This document shows, in pieces, positions 34,425 to 42,242 of a stretch of 64,000 nucleotides of DNA. The position numbers and the translations under genes were made by a program. The notes below the pieces were generated by a model, which saw nothing but the letters and a program-made list of their open reading frames with translations, had not been told where the DNA came from and ran no database searches. The DNA lies in assembly GCF_018449605.1 (NCBI RefSeq), contig NZ_JAAVUW010000005.1, forward strand, positions 62,001-126,000, written 5' to 3'. Within the stretch, counting starts at the first letter, position 1; the number at the start of each line of letters is the position of its first letter. The stretch comes from Luteibacter sp. dw_328 (lineage in GTDB: Bacteria > Pseudomonadota > Gammaproteobacteria > Xanthomonadales > Rhodanobacteraceae).

Positions 34425-35021
34425 ATGACGCCCATCCGCCTCGAAAGCGCCTACGTCACCCTCGAACCGATGACCCTGGCGCACATCCCGGCGCTGGAGC
34501 AGGCCGCCGCCGACGGCAATCTGTGGGACCTCTGGTTCACCTCGGTACCCGGACCCGGCCGCATGACGGAGTATGTCGAATCCGCCCTGCGCGGCCAGGA
34601 AGAAGGTCGCATGTCACCCTGGGTGGTGCGCGAGAACGAGACCGGCCAGATCGTCGGCTCGACCCGCTACTACGAAATCGAGGACGATCCGTCGCGCGTG
34701 GCCATCGGCTACACCTGGTATGCGCGCCGATGGCAGCGCAGCCACGTCAACACGGCCTGCAAGCATCTGCTGCTGGACAACGCCTTCCAGAACGTCGGCG
34801 TGGTCGCCGTGGCGTTCCATACGGATGCCTATAACCAGGATTCCCAGCGCGCGATCGAGAAGCTGGGCGCAAAACGCGAGGGCGTTCTCCGCGCCAACAA
34901 GCGCCGCCCCGACGGCTCGCTCCGCGACACCGTCTGCTACAGCATCCTCGCCACCGAATGGCCGGACGTGGACAAGTGGCTGCAGCTGCGACTCAACCGG
35001 CTGGCGCCGCCGCACGCCTGA
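34425..35021 (+). CDS. GNAT-family N-acetyltransferase (RimJ/RimL type)
   Basis: A 198-aa acetyl-CoA-dependent acyltransferase of the RimJ/RimL-like group. The acceptor-site strand is PWVVRENETGQIVGSTRYYEI. The cofactor-binding strand-helix is GYTWYARRWQRSHVNTACKHLLLDNAF, a degenerate version of the Q/RxxGxG motif. The closing strand is KLGAKREGVLRANKRRPDGSLRDTVCYSIL. Such proteins acetylate protein N-termini, antibiotics or small metabolites; the substrate here is not predictable. Confidence 0.9.
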   Translation: MTPIRLESAYVTLEPMTLAHIPALEQAAADGNLWDLWFTSVPGPGRMTEYVESALRGQEEGRMSPWVVRENETGQIVGSTRYYEIEDDPSRVAIGYTWYARRWQRSHVNTACKHLLLDNAFQNVGVVAVAFHTDAYNQDSQRAIEKLGAKREGVLRANKRRPDGSLRDTVCYSILATEWPDVDKWLQLRLNRLAPPHA

Positions 35022-35048
35022 TGCGCAGCCGCGCCTTCGTATTGGCCC

Positions 35049-36068
35049 TTATCGAGCAGCGACTGCGTCCGGATGCGAAGGATGTACGATCAGCGTCGCC
35101 GTCATACCGGCTGAAAGCACCGTTCCCGGAGGCAGATGATCCGTGTCGATCTTCACCCGTACCGGTACACGCTGTGCCAGCCGCACCCAGTTGAAGGTCG
35201 GGTTCACGTCGGCAAGTAGATCGCTGCCGGTGGGATTGTCGGCATCGGTAATACCGCGGGCGATACTTTCCACCGAGCCTTTGAACCTCACCCCTCCGCT
35301 CATCAGCCGGATGTCGACGGGATCGCCGATGCGTAACCCGGGCAGCTTGGTTTCTTCGAAATAGCCGTAGATCCAGTACGAGTGGCTGTCGATCAGTGCG
35401 AGGCGCGGCGTGCCTGCATTGGCGTAATCGCCCACACGCACATCCAGGTTGGTGACGAAGCCGTCGACCGGCGCAAGGACCTCCGTGCGGTCCAGGTTGA
35501 GCTGCGCCGCGGCGAGTTCCACTTGCGCCTGGGCGACGGCCGCCAGCGATTGCTGCTGCGCGGCGCTGGCCTGCTTCGTGCTGGCGAGCGTCTGCTGCCA
35601 GCCGGCCTTGGCGGCGTTCGCGGCGGCCGCGGCGTTGGCCTTGTCCTCGGCCGAGATCACGTTGTTGATCAGCTTCTGCCGGCGCTCGGACTGTGCCTCG
35701 TACATCTCGTAGTTCGCCTTGCTCTGCTCGGCACCCGCTGAAGCGGCGTTGATACTCGCGCCGGCGGCACGTGCAGCGGCCTCGGCGGCGTTGAGGTTCG
35801 CCCTGGCCTGGGCCACGGCGTTCTCGTAGCGCGCACGGTCCACCACGAAGAGGACGTCGCCCTTCTTCACCGTCTGGTTGTCGATCACCTTCACGTCGGT
35901 GACCAGCCCCGCGACGTCCGGCGCGATGCGGACGATTTCCGCGCGTACGCGGCCATCGCGCGTCCACGGCGAGTACATGTAGTGCTTCCACATGGCATGC
36001 CCGACGAAGGCCGCGACGAGCACGACGATCGCGGTGACGGTAAAACGAATGAGGGTCGCGAATTTCAT
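35049..36068 (-). CDS. HlyD/AaeA-type membrane fusion protein
   Basis: Periplasmic adaptor of an efflux system, 339 aa beginning MKFATLIRFTVTAIVV. One N-terminal transmembrane helix is followed by the lipoyl half-motif TRDGRVRAEIVRIAPDVAGLV. A coiled-coil hairpin rich in Ala (residues about 95-185) comes next, then the second lipoyl half ILAPVDGFVTNLDVRVGDYANAG and a beta-barrel. The start at 36068 is preferred because it puts the helix at the N-terminus. It is the last gene of the MarR-FUSC-DUF1656-HlyD operon, the arrangement used for aromatic carboxylic acid efflux in AaeXAB systems. Confidence 0.93.
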   Translation of the reverse strand: MKFATLIRFTVTAIVVLVAAFVGHAMWKHYMYSPWTRDGRVRAEIVRIAPDVAGLVTDVKVIDNQTVKKGDVLFVVDRARYENAVAQARANLNAAEAAARAAGASINAASAGAEQSKANYEMYEAQSERRQKLINNVISAEDKANAAAAANAAKAGWQQTLASTKQASAAQQQSLAAVAQAQVELAAAQLNLDRTEVLAPVDGFVTNLDVRVGDYANAGTPRLALIDSHSYWIYGYFEETKLPGLRIGDPVDIRLMSGGVRFKGSVESIARGITDADNPTGSDLLADVNPTFNWVRLAQRVPVRVKIDTDHLPPGTVLSAGMTATLIVHPSHPDAVAAR

Positions 36069-36079
36069 GACGGGATCAC

Positions 36080-36277
36080 TCAGAGCAGGAAGAGCGCACA
36101 GGCGCCGAATACGCAAACGAACACGGCCAGGCGGAACAGCGGTGGATGCCAGACGAGCCGGTAGAGACCGAAACGACCTGCCACCCCGTCGAGCGCCCAG
36201 AGAAGCAGCAAGGCCAGGACAAAAAGGACGAGCAGCCCCGGAACGAGGGCGTCGCCGAGTGCGATCTCACGAGGCAT
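36080..36277 (-). CDS. DUF1656 small membrane protein (AaeX-like)
   Basis: A 65-aa protein with two transmembrane helices (LVPGLLVLFVLALLLLWAL and LFRLAVFVCVFGACALFLL) around a conserved RLVWHPPLFR loop. The MPREIALGDALVPG start matches DUF1656 proteins. Its start overlaps the end of the FUSC gene by 11 bp (36267-36277), and it stops 11 bp before the HlyD gene, so it is the expected third component between exporter and adaptor. Confidence 0.9.
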   Translation of the reverse strand: MPREIALGDALVPGLLVLFVLALLLLWALDGVAGRFGLYRLVWHPPLFRLAVFVCVFGACALFLL

Positions 36278-38393
36278 GGACGATCTCCTTGGCAAGCGGG
36301 GCGTTCGGCATGTACGCCGCAAGGACGGATTCGCCGTCGAGCAGCGCCATGCGGACGAGGTGGAGGTGTTCGAGAAGATGGTGTGCGCCTTCGTGCTCGC
36401 CGATACTGGCGATCGCCGTCGCGACGGCGTCGCGCGCCAGCAGGTAGCCCGCCGCATCCGGCTTCTCGTAGAAGCGCGCGAGCGTGCGCAGGGCATCCGT
36501 CAGATAGGGATGCAACGTGGCAGGCAGATCGGAGCGCGCCATGTCATGGCGTAGTTCGATGAGGGCGCGGCCGGTTTCGTGCACGGCCAGCGCCCAGGCG
36601 ATCAGCGCACGCGAATCGGCACTGCCCGGCTCAGTCTGCGCGACCACCTGGCTGACGAGGTCGTGGTTCACGCTCTCAAAGCGATGACGCAGGCCGGGCA
36701 GCGGCGCTTCGGCGGCAAGTGCCACCTGGCCGCGAAGGCGCGCAAGCTGGCGGCGACGCAACCACGCGCTACCGATCGCCGGCGGAATCACCACGAAGGA
36801 GACCGCTGCCGCGCCCAGGCCGACGACTTGCGCGATGGCATCGTTAATGAAGTGCGCGGGGTCGTACACCTGGGTGTTCTTCAACGCGAGGATGTAAGCC
36901 AGGCCCATGGCCCAGCCCAGCCCGTACGACGCGAGGCGCTGGCTCATCATCATGACCAGCCCGACCGCTAGGAAGGGCGCAATGCCGATCACCAGCAAGG
37001 CATACCCATCCACCTGGGTAAGCACGAAGAACTCGCAGACGAATGCTGCCGCCATGCCCGAGAGGTAGCCGAGCATCACCATCCAGGTGACACGCGTCGG
37101 GTTGGGGATGGTCGCAAACAGCCCGGCGAAGACGGTGGCGAGCAGCATGGCGCTTGAGCCGAGCGGCCACGCGCTGCCGATCCAGAAGGCGCCGAGGGCG
37201 AGCATGGTCAGCGTGGCGCGCACCGTGGCGAGCCCGGCGCCGAGAAAATCGTTGCCGCGATCGAAGCGCACCCGCTCGCCCGACGCGGCGATGACGCGCG
37301 GTGCCTGCAGCGACGCTGCGGCATCGACATACGCGTGCAGTTCGTCGACAAAGCGTGCCAACAGGGACGCACCGGTATCGAAGTCGCGGATATCCTGCGC
37401 GTCGGTCAGCGAGTCCCGGAGGGGCACCGTCTGCGTGCGCATGGCATCGCGGGCCGCGACCAGTCGCGGCAGCAATTCGCGCGCGATCACGCCGGCCTCG
37501 ATCGGCGCATCGAGCGCCGTTCCGATAGGCGCGTACAGACGAAGAAGCATGCCGGCGGCGAGATCACGGTGCGCCCGCTTCAGGCGATTGATCAGATGGT
37601 GCAGCGACTGGAAGCTGGTCGAGGCCGCCATGAAGCGTTGATTGAACAGGCGCAGGTGGCCGCTGCGGGCGCGCGCCTCGGCGTCTTCGAAGATCACCGA
37701 ACTGCGCAGGTCCTCGAACGACACCGCCGCGCGCACAAAGCGCAGATGCGCGTTCTCCATCGCCTCGCGCGCGATGACGCCGCGCGTACTGTCACGCACG
37801 AAGCCCACGAAGTTTGAGAACTGCTCGCGGGCGGCGCGACGCAACACGTCGCGCATGCGGCTCGGGAAAACGATGTCGTTGACGACGCCGCTGACAGCCA
37901 GGCCCAACAGCACTTCGCTGATGCGCGCCCACGACGAATCGAAGACGCCGGGCGGATTGTCGATCACGGGAATGGCGACGATGGCGGCCGTGTAGCCGCC
38001 AAGAACGAAGGCGTACGACTTGAAGTTGCGATAGAGCGTGGCACCACCGGCGCAGACACCGATCCATAAGGAAAGGGCGAGCAGGAAGAGGTCGCGCTGC
38101 TGCGGAAACGAGGCCACGATGGTGATCGCCGCCGCTGCGCCGGCAAGCGTGCCGATGGCGCGATAGAAGCTCTTCGCCAGCACCATGCCCGACTGGCGAT
38201 TCGCGACGATGACCGTGGTCAGCATGGCCGTCGAAGGCGCCGGCAAGGCGAAGCGCATCGCGATCCACCCCGTGAGGAAGAATGCGATCAGCGTCTTCAC
38301 GACGAACAGCCACACGGAGGCTTCCTCGCGCAGGGTCTCGACGACGACCTGGCGGGTGACGGGTGGCGTGATGGTGAGATCGGACGCAGACAT
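36267..38393 (-). CDS. FUSC-family aromatic acid exporter (AaeB-like)
   Basis: Inner-membrane exporter of 708 aa. It has two blocks of about five or six helices (residues about 25-180 and 385-520), each followed by a soluble helical domain, the duplicated architecture of FUSC/AaeB proteins. Family-like stretches are TGWIAMRFALPAPSTAMLTTVIVANRQSGMV near the N-terminus and IGSAWPLGSSAMLLATVFAGLFATIPNPTRV at the start of the second block. It begins 12 bp after the MarR stop. Likely substrates are aromatic or hydroxylated carboxylic acids; this is inferred from the family only. Confidence 0.92.
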   Translation of the reverse strand: MSASDLTITPPVTRQVVVETLREEASVWLFVVKTLIAFFLTGWIAMRFALPAPSTAMLTTVIVANRQSGMVLAKSFYRAIGTLAGAAAAITIVASFPQQRDLFLLALSLWIGVCAGGATLYRNFKSYAFVLGGYTAAIVAIPVIDNPPGVFDSSWARISEVLLGLAVSGVVNDIVFPSRMRDVLRRAAREQFSNFVGFVRDSTRGVIAREAMENAHLRFVRAAVSFEDLRSSVIFEDAEARARSGHLRLFNQRFMAASTSFQSLHHLINRLKRAHRDLAAGMLLRLYAPIGTALDAPIEAGVIARELLPRLVAARDAMRTQTVPLRDSLTDAQDIRDFDTGASLLARFVDELHAYVDAAASLQAPRVIAASGERVRFDRGNDFLGAGLATVRATLTMLALGAFWIGSAWPLGSSAMLLATVFAGLFATIPNPTRVTWMVMLGYLSGMAAAFVCEFFVLTQVDGYALLVIGIAPFLAVGLVMMMSQRLASYGLGWAMGLAYILALKNTQVYDPAHFINDAIAQVVGLGAAAVSFVVIPPAIGSAWLRRRQLARLRGQVALAAEAPLPGLRHRFESVNHDLVSQVVAQTEPGSADSRALIAWALAVHETGRALIELRHDMARSDLPATLHPYLTDALRTLARFYEKPDAAGYLLARDAVATAIASIGEHEGAHHLLEHLHLVRMALLDGESVLAAYMPNAPLAKEIVHAS

Positions 38394-38405
38394 GGCGAGT
38401 ACTAC

Positions 38406-38897
38406 TTATTCCCCGTATCCGGCGAGCATCTTCTTCAGCAAGACTTCGAGCTGGGCCTGCTCCGTGGCATCGAGCTTGCGCGTCTGGCGGAAAAGCAGGG
38501 CGACGATGTCCGGGAGGAAGCTTTCGATCAGCGCGATGCCCTCGGGCGTCAGCGTCAGCGTGACCTTGCGACGGTCGTCTTCGCTCGAGGCGCGCGCGAC
38601 ATAGCCCTTCTCGCAGAGTTGCGTGGTCAGGCGGGTGACGTTGGCCGATTTCTCGCCGGCAGCATCGGCCAGCTGCGACGGGTTGAGCGAGTTGTCCGGC
38701 GAGCCATACATCATCATGAGGATGTTGTATTCGGGATGGTTGAGCCCGTAGGGCTTCATCACCGCGTTGGCCTCGTCGTGGATCTCCTTGTAGAGATGCT
38801 TGATCAGCCGGACAAGCGCGGCGGGGTCGCGCGGGAAGCCAGGGTACTTCGAGCGGGTGACCTGGAGCCGGGCTTCGGTGGGGGCGAAATCGCTCAT
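38406..38897 (-). CDS. MarR-family transcriptional regulator of the efflux operon
   Basis: A 163-aa winged-helix regulator. The recognition helix region is NPSQLADAAGEKSANVTRLTTQLCEKG, and the wing RASSEDDRRKVTLTLTPEGIALIESF is classic MarR. As the first gene of the efflux operon, it probably represses its own transcription together with that of the exporter, and is released by the exported aromatic compound. The upstream palindrome at 38953-38967 is its likely operator. Confidence 0.94.
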   Translation of the reverse strand: MSDFAPTEARLQVTRSKYPGFPRDPAALVRLIKHLYKEIHDEANAVMKPYGLNHPEYNILMMMYGSPDNSLNPSQLADAAGEKSANVTRLTTQLCEKGYVARASSEDDRRKVTLTLTPEGIALIESFLPDIVALLFRQTRKLDATEQAQLEVLLKKMLAGYGE

Positions 38898-38926
38898 GAG
38901 GGATCCTGTTGGCGGATTGCCTCATA

Positions 38927-38967
38927 AGTATATAGTTCAGAGATGAATAATCAATAGATGATCTATT
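38927..38967 (-). promoter_or_regulatory. MarR-efflux operon promoter with palindromic operator
   Basis: On the minus strand, -35 TTGATT (38949-38954) and -10 TATACT (38927-38932) are separated by 16 bp. A perfect 7+1+7 palindrome AATAGAT-G-ATCTATT (38953-38967) overlaps the upstream edge of the -35 box, the usual MarR position. The region is strongly AT-rich compared with its surroundings. Confidence 0.65.
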
Positions 38968-38986
38968 TATTCGTTCTTGCGACTCC

Positions 38987-39012
38987 GCGTCGCCGGCAGA
39001 CGCCGGCGACGC
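38987..39012. terminator. 11-bp hairpin after the SDR gene, no U-tract
   Basis: GCGTCGCCGGC (38987-38997) and GCCGGCGACGC (39002-39012) form a perfect stem with a 4-nt AGAC loop, directly downstream of the SDR gene that ends at 39022 on the minus strand. No run of Us follows, so termination would need another mechanism. Confidence 0.65.
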
Positions 39013-39021
39013 ATTCAGGCC

Positions 39022-39915
39022 TCACACCTTGGGAGACAAGAGGTCCGCGATGCCCACACGCCAGAACAACTCCCGCCGCACCCGATCGGCTACGCCGTTC
39101 ACGATCTCGGCGCCGTCCTGAGAAGGGTCGACATGGACTCGGAAGGGCCGCTTGCCAAAGGGCAGGTTCACCACCTCGACGATCTTCGTGGCCACCTCCC
39201 CGGCGTCCGCATCGGCCGGCTCCAGCGCCGCCAGGCCATGGAGGATCCGGTCCGGCATACCTGCATACGGGCCGTCCATATACTCGGCCTCACGCGCCTG
39301 GTCGTTCGGCTTTCCCGCATGGGCAAAGTGGTTGGTGCCCTTCGTGAAAGCGCCGGGCACCATGATCGAGGTCTCGATGCCCCAGCGCGCCAACTCGCCG
39401 GCGTAACTCACGGCCAGCGAATCCATCGCCGCCTTTGCCGCGAAGTACGGGGCGAGGAAGGGCGGCGTACCACCGCGGACGCTACTGCTCGACACCCACA
39501 GCAGCAGGCCCTTCTTCTGGGCACGCATGACCGGCAACGCGGCGCGATTGACCCGCTGCGTGCCAAGCACGTTCACGTCGTATAGCTCGGCGTACTGTTC
39601 CGCGGTGAAGGACTCGGCCGGCCCGAACACCATGTGACCGGCGTTGTGGACAAGCACATCCAGGTGCCCGTCCTGCCCGACGATGGCCTTCAACGCGGCT
39701 TCCGCCGAGGCGTCCGAGGTGACATCGAGTTCGACCACGCGAAGGTCGATGTTTCGCTCCTTCGCTTCCTTCAGAACAGCATCGGCGTTGGCCGCGTTGC
39801 GACCGGCGATGTCGCGCATGCTCGCGTAGACGGTGTGACCAGCCTCGGCCAGGGCGCGTGCGGTCAGGAGACCGAAGCCACTCGATGCACCGGTAATCAG
39901 GATGACCTGCTTCAT
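39022..39915 (-). CDS. Short-chain dehydrogenase/reductase 1
   Basis: Classical SDR oxidoreductase, 297 aa. The cofactor-binding motif is TGASSGFG (residues about 8-15), then VHNAGH in place of NNAG. Catalytic Ser lies in LLWVSSSSVRGG and the YxxxK pair in PYFAAKAAMDSLAVSYAGEL. The replacement of the usual NNAG by HNAG is a minor oddity. It is 40 bp downstream of a second SDR gene on the same strand, with no promoter visible between. Substrate not predictable. Confidence 0.92.
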   Translation of the reverse strand: MKQVILITGASSGFGLLTARALAEAGHTVYASMRDIAGRNAANADAVLKEAKERNIDLRVVELDVTSDASAEAALKAIVGQDGHLDVLVHNAGHMVFGPAESFTAEQYAELYDVNVLGTQRVNRAALPVMRAQKKGLLLWVSSSSVRGGTPPFLAPYFAAKAAMDSLAVSYAGELARWGIETSIMVPGAFTKGTNHFAHAGKPNDQAREAEYMDGPYAGMPDRILHGLAALEPADADAGEVATKIVEVVNLPFGKRPFRVHVDPSQDGAEIVNGVADRVRRELFWRVGIADLLSPKV

Positions 39916-39955
39916 GATGGGTTCTCTTTAAGGGTTGAAAATAGAGGGCTGCGAA

Positions 39956-40696
39956 TCAGACGATGCCGCCGTTGGCGCGAAGCACCTGACCGTTGATCCA
40001 ACCGCCATCGGCGCCGGCAAGGAAGGCCACGGCCGCGGCGATGTCGTCTGGTGTGCCGAGGCGCTCTAGCGGCGCCAGCTTCGCGAGACGATCGACGAGC
40101 TCGGGCGATTTGCCGTCGAGGAAGAGATCGGTCGCGGTCGGGCCCGGTGCGATGGCGTTCACCGTGACCTGACGGCCGCGCAGTTCGCGGGCAAGCACCA
40201 TGGTGGTCGCCTCGATAGCCGCTTTCGTTGCGGCATAGGCGGCATAGCCCGGCTGCAGGAGGCCGACCACACTGGAGGAGAAGTTAATGATGCGACCACC
40301 CTCGCGGATGCGGGTCGCGGCTTCGCGCATGGTGTTGTAGCTGCCTTTCACATTGATCGCGAAGAGGCGATCGAAGTCGTCGTCCTTGAGATCGGCGACA
40401 TTGGCCAGGGCCATGACGCCGGCGTTGTTCACCAGCACGTCGACGCCACCGTAGACCTCATGCACGGTATCGAACAGGCGGCGCACGTCGGCTGACTTAG
40501 ACACATCGGCCTGGGCGCTGATCGCCTTGCCACCGGCAGCTTCGATCTCACGGACCACGGTCTCGGCCGCCTGGGCGCTCCCGGCATAGTTGATGACAAC
40601 GGTGAAGCCGTCGCGCGCGAGGCGCTTGGCCACTGCCGCGCCGATACCGCGCGAAGCGCCCGTCACGATGGCGACTTTCGGGATGCTCTGGTTCAT
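39956..40696 (-). CDS. Short-chain dehydrogenase/reductase 2 (FabG-like)
   Basis: Classical SDR, 246 aa, starting MNQSIPKVAIVTGASRGIG. The start at 40696 is supported by GGAG placed just upstream; a longer in-frame ATG at 40774 has no conserved sequence. It carries TGASRGIG, the NNAGVMA motif, catalytic Ser (INFSSSVVG) and YAATKAA with the Tyr-Lys pair. The Arg in TGASR and the Gln/Asp pattern after the second strand are compatible with NADP(H). It is divergent from the LysR gene at 40809, which is its probable regulator. Confidence 0.92.
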   Translation of the reverse strand: MNQSIPKVAIVTGASRGIGAAVAKRLARDGFTVVINYAGSAQAAETVVREIEAAGGKAISAQADVSKSADVRRLFDTVHEVYGGVDVLVNNAGVMALANVADLKDDDFDRLFAINVKGSYNTMREAATRIREGGRIINFSSSVVGLLQPGYAAYAATKAAIEATTMVLARELRGRQVTVNAIAPGPTATDLFLDGKSPELVDRLAKLAPLERLGTPDDIAAAVAFLAGADGGWINGQVLRANGGIV

Positions 40697-40786
40697 CTGG
40701 GTTCTCCGGTACCGGCGACATTGCCGGGCGAGAACAGGATGGACGTTGTCGGCTTCCGGATAATCCATCACCATATGGCTTCACTA

Positions 40787-40801
40787 TTCCGCCGAGCGGA
40801 A
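40787..40801. promoter_or_regulatory. Palindromic LysR operator candidate
   Basis: TTCCGC-CGA-GCGGAA is a perfect 15-bp dyad with the T-N11-A form of LysR boxes. It lies seven bases before the LysR start codon and 90 bp before the divergent SDR gene. A second small palindrome, CCATATGG, lies at 40771-40778. Confidence 0.5.
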
Positions 40802-40808
40802 CAATGCC

Positions 40809-41720
40809 ATGGACCGTTTTGACACCATGCGCCTCTTCGTCCGCATCGTGGAGCGGCGCAGCTTCACCCTGGCGGCCTCCGACCTCGATCTACCCCGGTC
40901 CACAGTGACCCAGGCCATCAAGCGCCTGGAGACCCGGCTCGGGGTCCGGCTGCTGCAGCGAACCACGCGCCATGTCAGCCCCACGCTGGACGGTGAGGCC
41001 TATCACCGGCGCTGCGTAGCGATCCTGGCCGAGGTGGAAGATGCCGAAGCCGCCTTCCTCGACGCGCGACCGACCGGCTTGCTGCGCGTGGACATGCACG
41101 GCACGCTCGCCCGCACCTTCGTCCTGCCGGACCTACCGGACTTTCTCGCGCGCTACCCGGGCCTCCGGGTGCACCTGGGGGAAGGCGACCGCTGGGTGGA
41201 TCTCGTACGTGAAGGGGTCGACTGCGTACTTCGCGTCGGCGACCTGGCCGACAGCAGCATGGTTGGCCGTCGGATCGCGATGCTGGAAGAAGTGACCTGC
41301 GGCAGCCCGGCGTATCTGGAGCGCCACGGCGTGCCGCAAACACCGGACGACCTCGATGGCCACCTCGCCATCGGCTTCCTCTCGACGGCCACGGGCAGCA
41401 CGCTTCCACTGGAATTCGTCGAGAACGGTAACGTACGCCTGGTCAATCTTCCGTCCGTCGTGACGGTGACCGGTTCGGATACCAATATCGATCTCGCCCG
41501 GATGGGACTGGGCCTGATCCAGGTGCCGCGTTATCACCTGGCGGACGATCTGGCGACGGGTCGGCTGGTCCCGGTGCTGCCCGACTACCCTCCCACGCCC
41601 TCACCGGTATCCCTGCTGTATCCGCACAATCGACAGCTATCGCCACGCGTACGTGTGTTCATCGATTGGGTGACGGCGACGTTCGCCGCGCGAGCACGTG
41701 ACGGGGTCACTTCGCTCTGA
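40809..41720 (+). CDS. LysR-family transcriptional regulator (divergent to SDR pair)
   Basis: A 303-aa regulator. The N-terminal HTH (FTLAASDLDLPRSTVTQAIKRLETRLGVRLLQRTTRHV) is followed by a LysR co-inducer domain (HLGEGDRWVDLVREGVDCVLRVGDL). The close variant FxxxRSFTLAA and the short PxLDGExY linker place it in the CrgA/DsdC-like group that commonly controls a divergent oxidoreductase gene. It starts 112 bp from the SDR gene. Confidence 0.93.
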   Translation: MDRFDTMRLFVRIVERRSFTLAASDLDLPRSTVTQAIKRLETRLGVRLLQRTTRHVSPTLDGEAYHRRCVAILAEVEDAEAAFLDARPTGLLRVDMHGTLARTFVLPDLPDFLARYPGLRVHLGEGDRWVDLVREGVDCVLRVGDLADSSMVGRRIAMLEEVTCGSPAYLERHGVPQTPDDLDGHLAIGFLSTATGSTLPLEFVENGNVRLVNLPSVVTVTGSDTNIDLARMGLGLIQVPRYHLADDLATGRLVPVLPDYPPTPSPVSLLYPHNRQLSPRVRVFIDWVTATFAARARDGVTSL

Positions 41721-41730
41721 GCGAAGTGAC
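41706..41730. terminator. Bidirectional hairpin over the LysR stop codon, no U-tract
   Basis: GTCACTTCGC (41706-41715) and GCGAAGTGAC (41721-41730) form a perfect 10-bp stem with loop TCTGA, which contains the stop codon of the LysR gene. The convergent DUF4156 gene ends at 41743. Confidence 0.65.
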
Positions 41731-41742
41731 GTCAGCGTCCGA

Positions 41743-42156
41743 TCAGTTGTTCTTCAGCGGGACCGTTTCAAAACCCGCCTTGGGAGCGCTGTCGCCCTGA
41801 GGGGCGGGCGCGGGCGTACCGCTACGCGCGGGGCCGACGTTGCGACTACCGCAGGTGTAAGCACCCCACGGCTGTGAGCCTTCGCTCGGATCGGCCAGTG
41901 GCTTCACCGTGTCGGCGCCCATCTTGGCGGCTTCGTTACGCGCGAGTACCTCGAGTTCGTCGCGAACCTTCAGGTCGTTGCGATCTACCGGGCCGACACG
42001 GTTCATGACGGACACCGTGACCTTGCCTTGCTCCTTGCAGCTTGAGACGTCGCCGTTCCAGGCCGTGCGAACGTTTCGCGCGCCGTCATCGAGCTTGATG
42101 CCCCAGGTGCAGGCAGACAGGGCGAGGGGAACGAGGAGGACGAGAACCTTGCGCAT
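41743..42156 (-). CDS. DUF4156 lipoprotein
   Basis: A 137-aa small lipoprotein. MRKVLVLLVPLALSAC ends in a lipobox with Cys16. The mature sequence holds the DUF4156 pattern: NGDVSSCKEQGKVTVSV, then DLKVRDELEVLARNEAAKMGADTVKPL and GAYTCG. The family is found widely as envelope lipoproteins of unknown role. The C-terminus is a low-complexity Pro/Ala/Gly tail. Confidence 0.9.
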   Translation of the reverse strand: MRKVLVLLVPLALSACTWGIKLDDGARNVRTAWNGDVSSCKEQGKVTVSVMNRVGPVDRNDLKVRDELEVLARNEAAKMGADTVKPLADPSEGSQPWGAYTCGSRNVGPARSGTPAPAPQGDSAPKAGFETVPLKNN

Positions 42157-42202
42157 GTGGAACTCCGGGGGATTCGATCGATGCCTATGCTAGCCGGACT
42201 AC

Positions 42203-42237
42203 CGTGAGGGCGCGATCTTCGTCGATCGCGCCCTCAC
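42203..42237. terminator. 15-bp hairpin after the M16 peptidase gene, no U-tract
   Basis: CGTGAGGGCGCGATC (42203-42217) and GATCGCGCCCTCACG (42223-42237) form a perfect stem with a short loop, five bases beyond the M16 stop codon. This is the strongest hairpin in the window, and no poly-T follows on either strand. Confidence 0.75.
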
Positions 42238-42242
42238 GTGAG

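Noticed and set aside
36080-36496. 138-codon minus-strand frame including the DUF1656 sequence
   Set aside because: Only the last 65 codons (from 36277) match DUF1656; the upstream part is a shadow of the FUSC gene.
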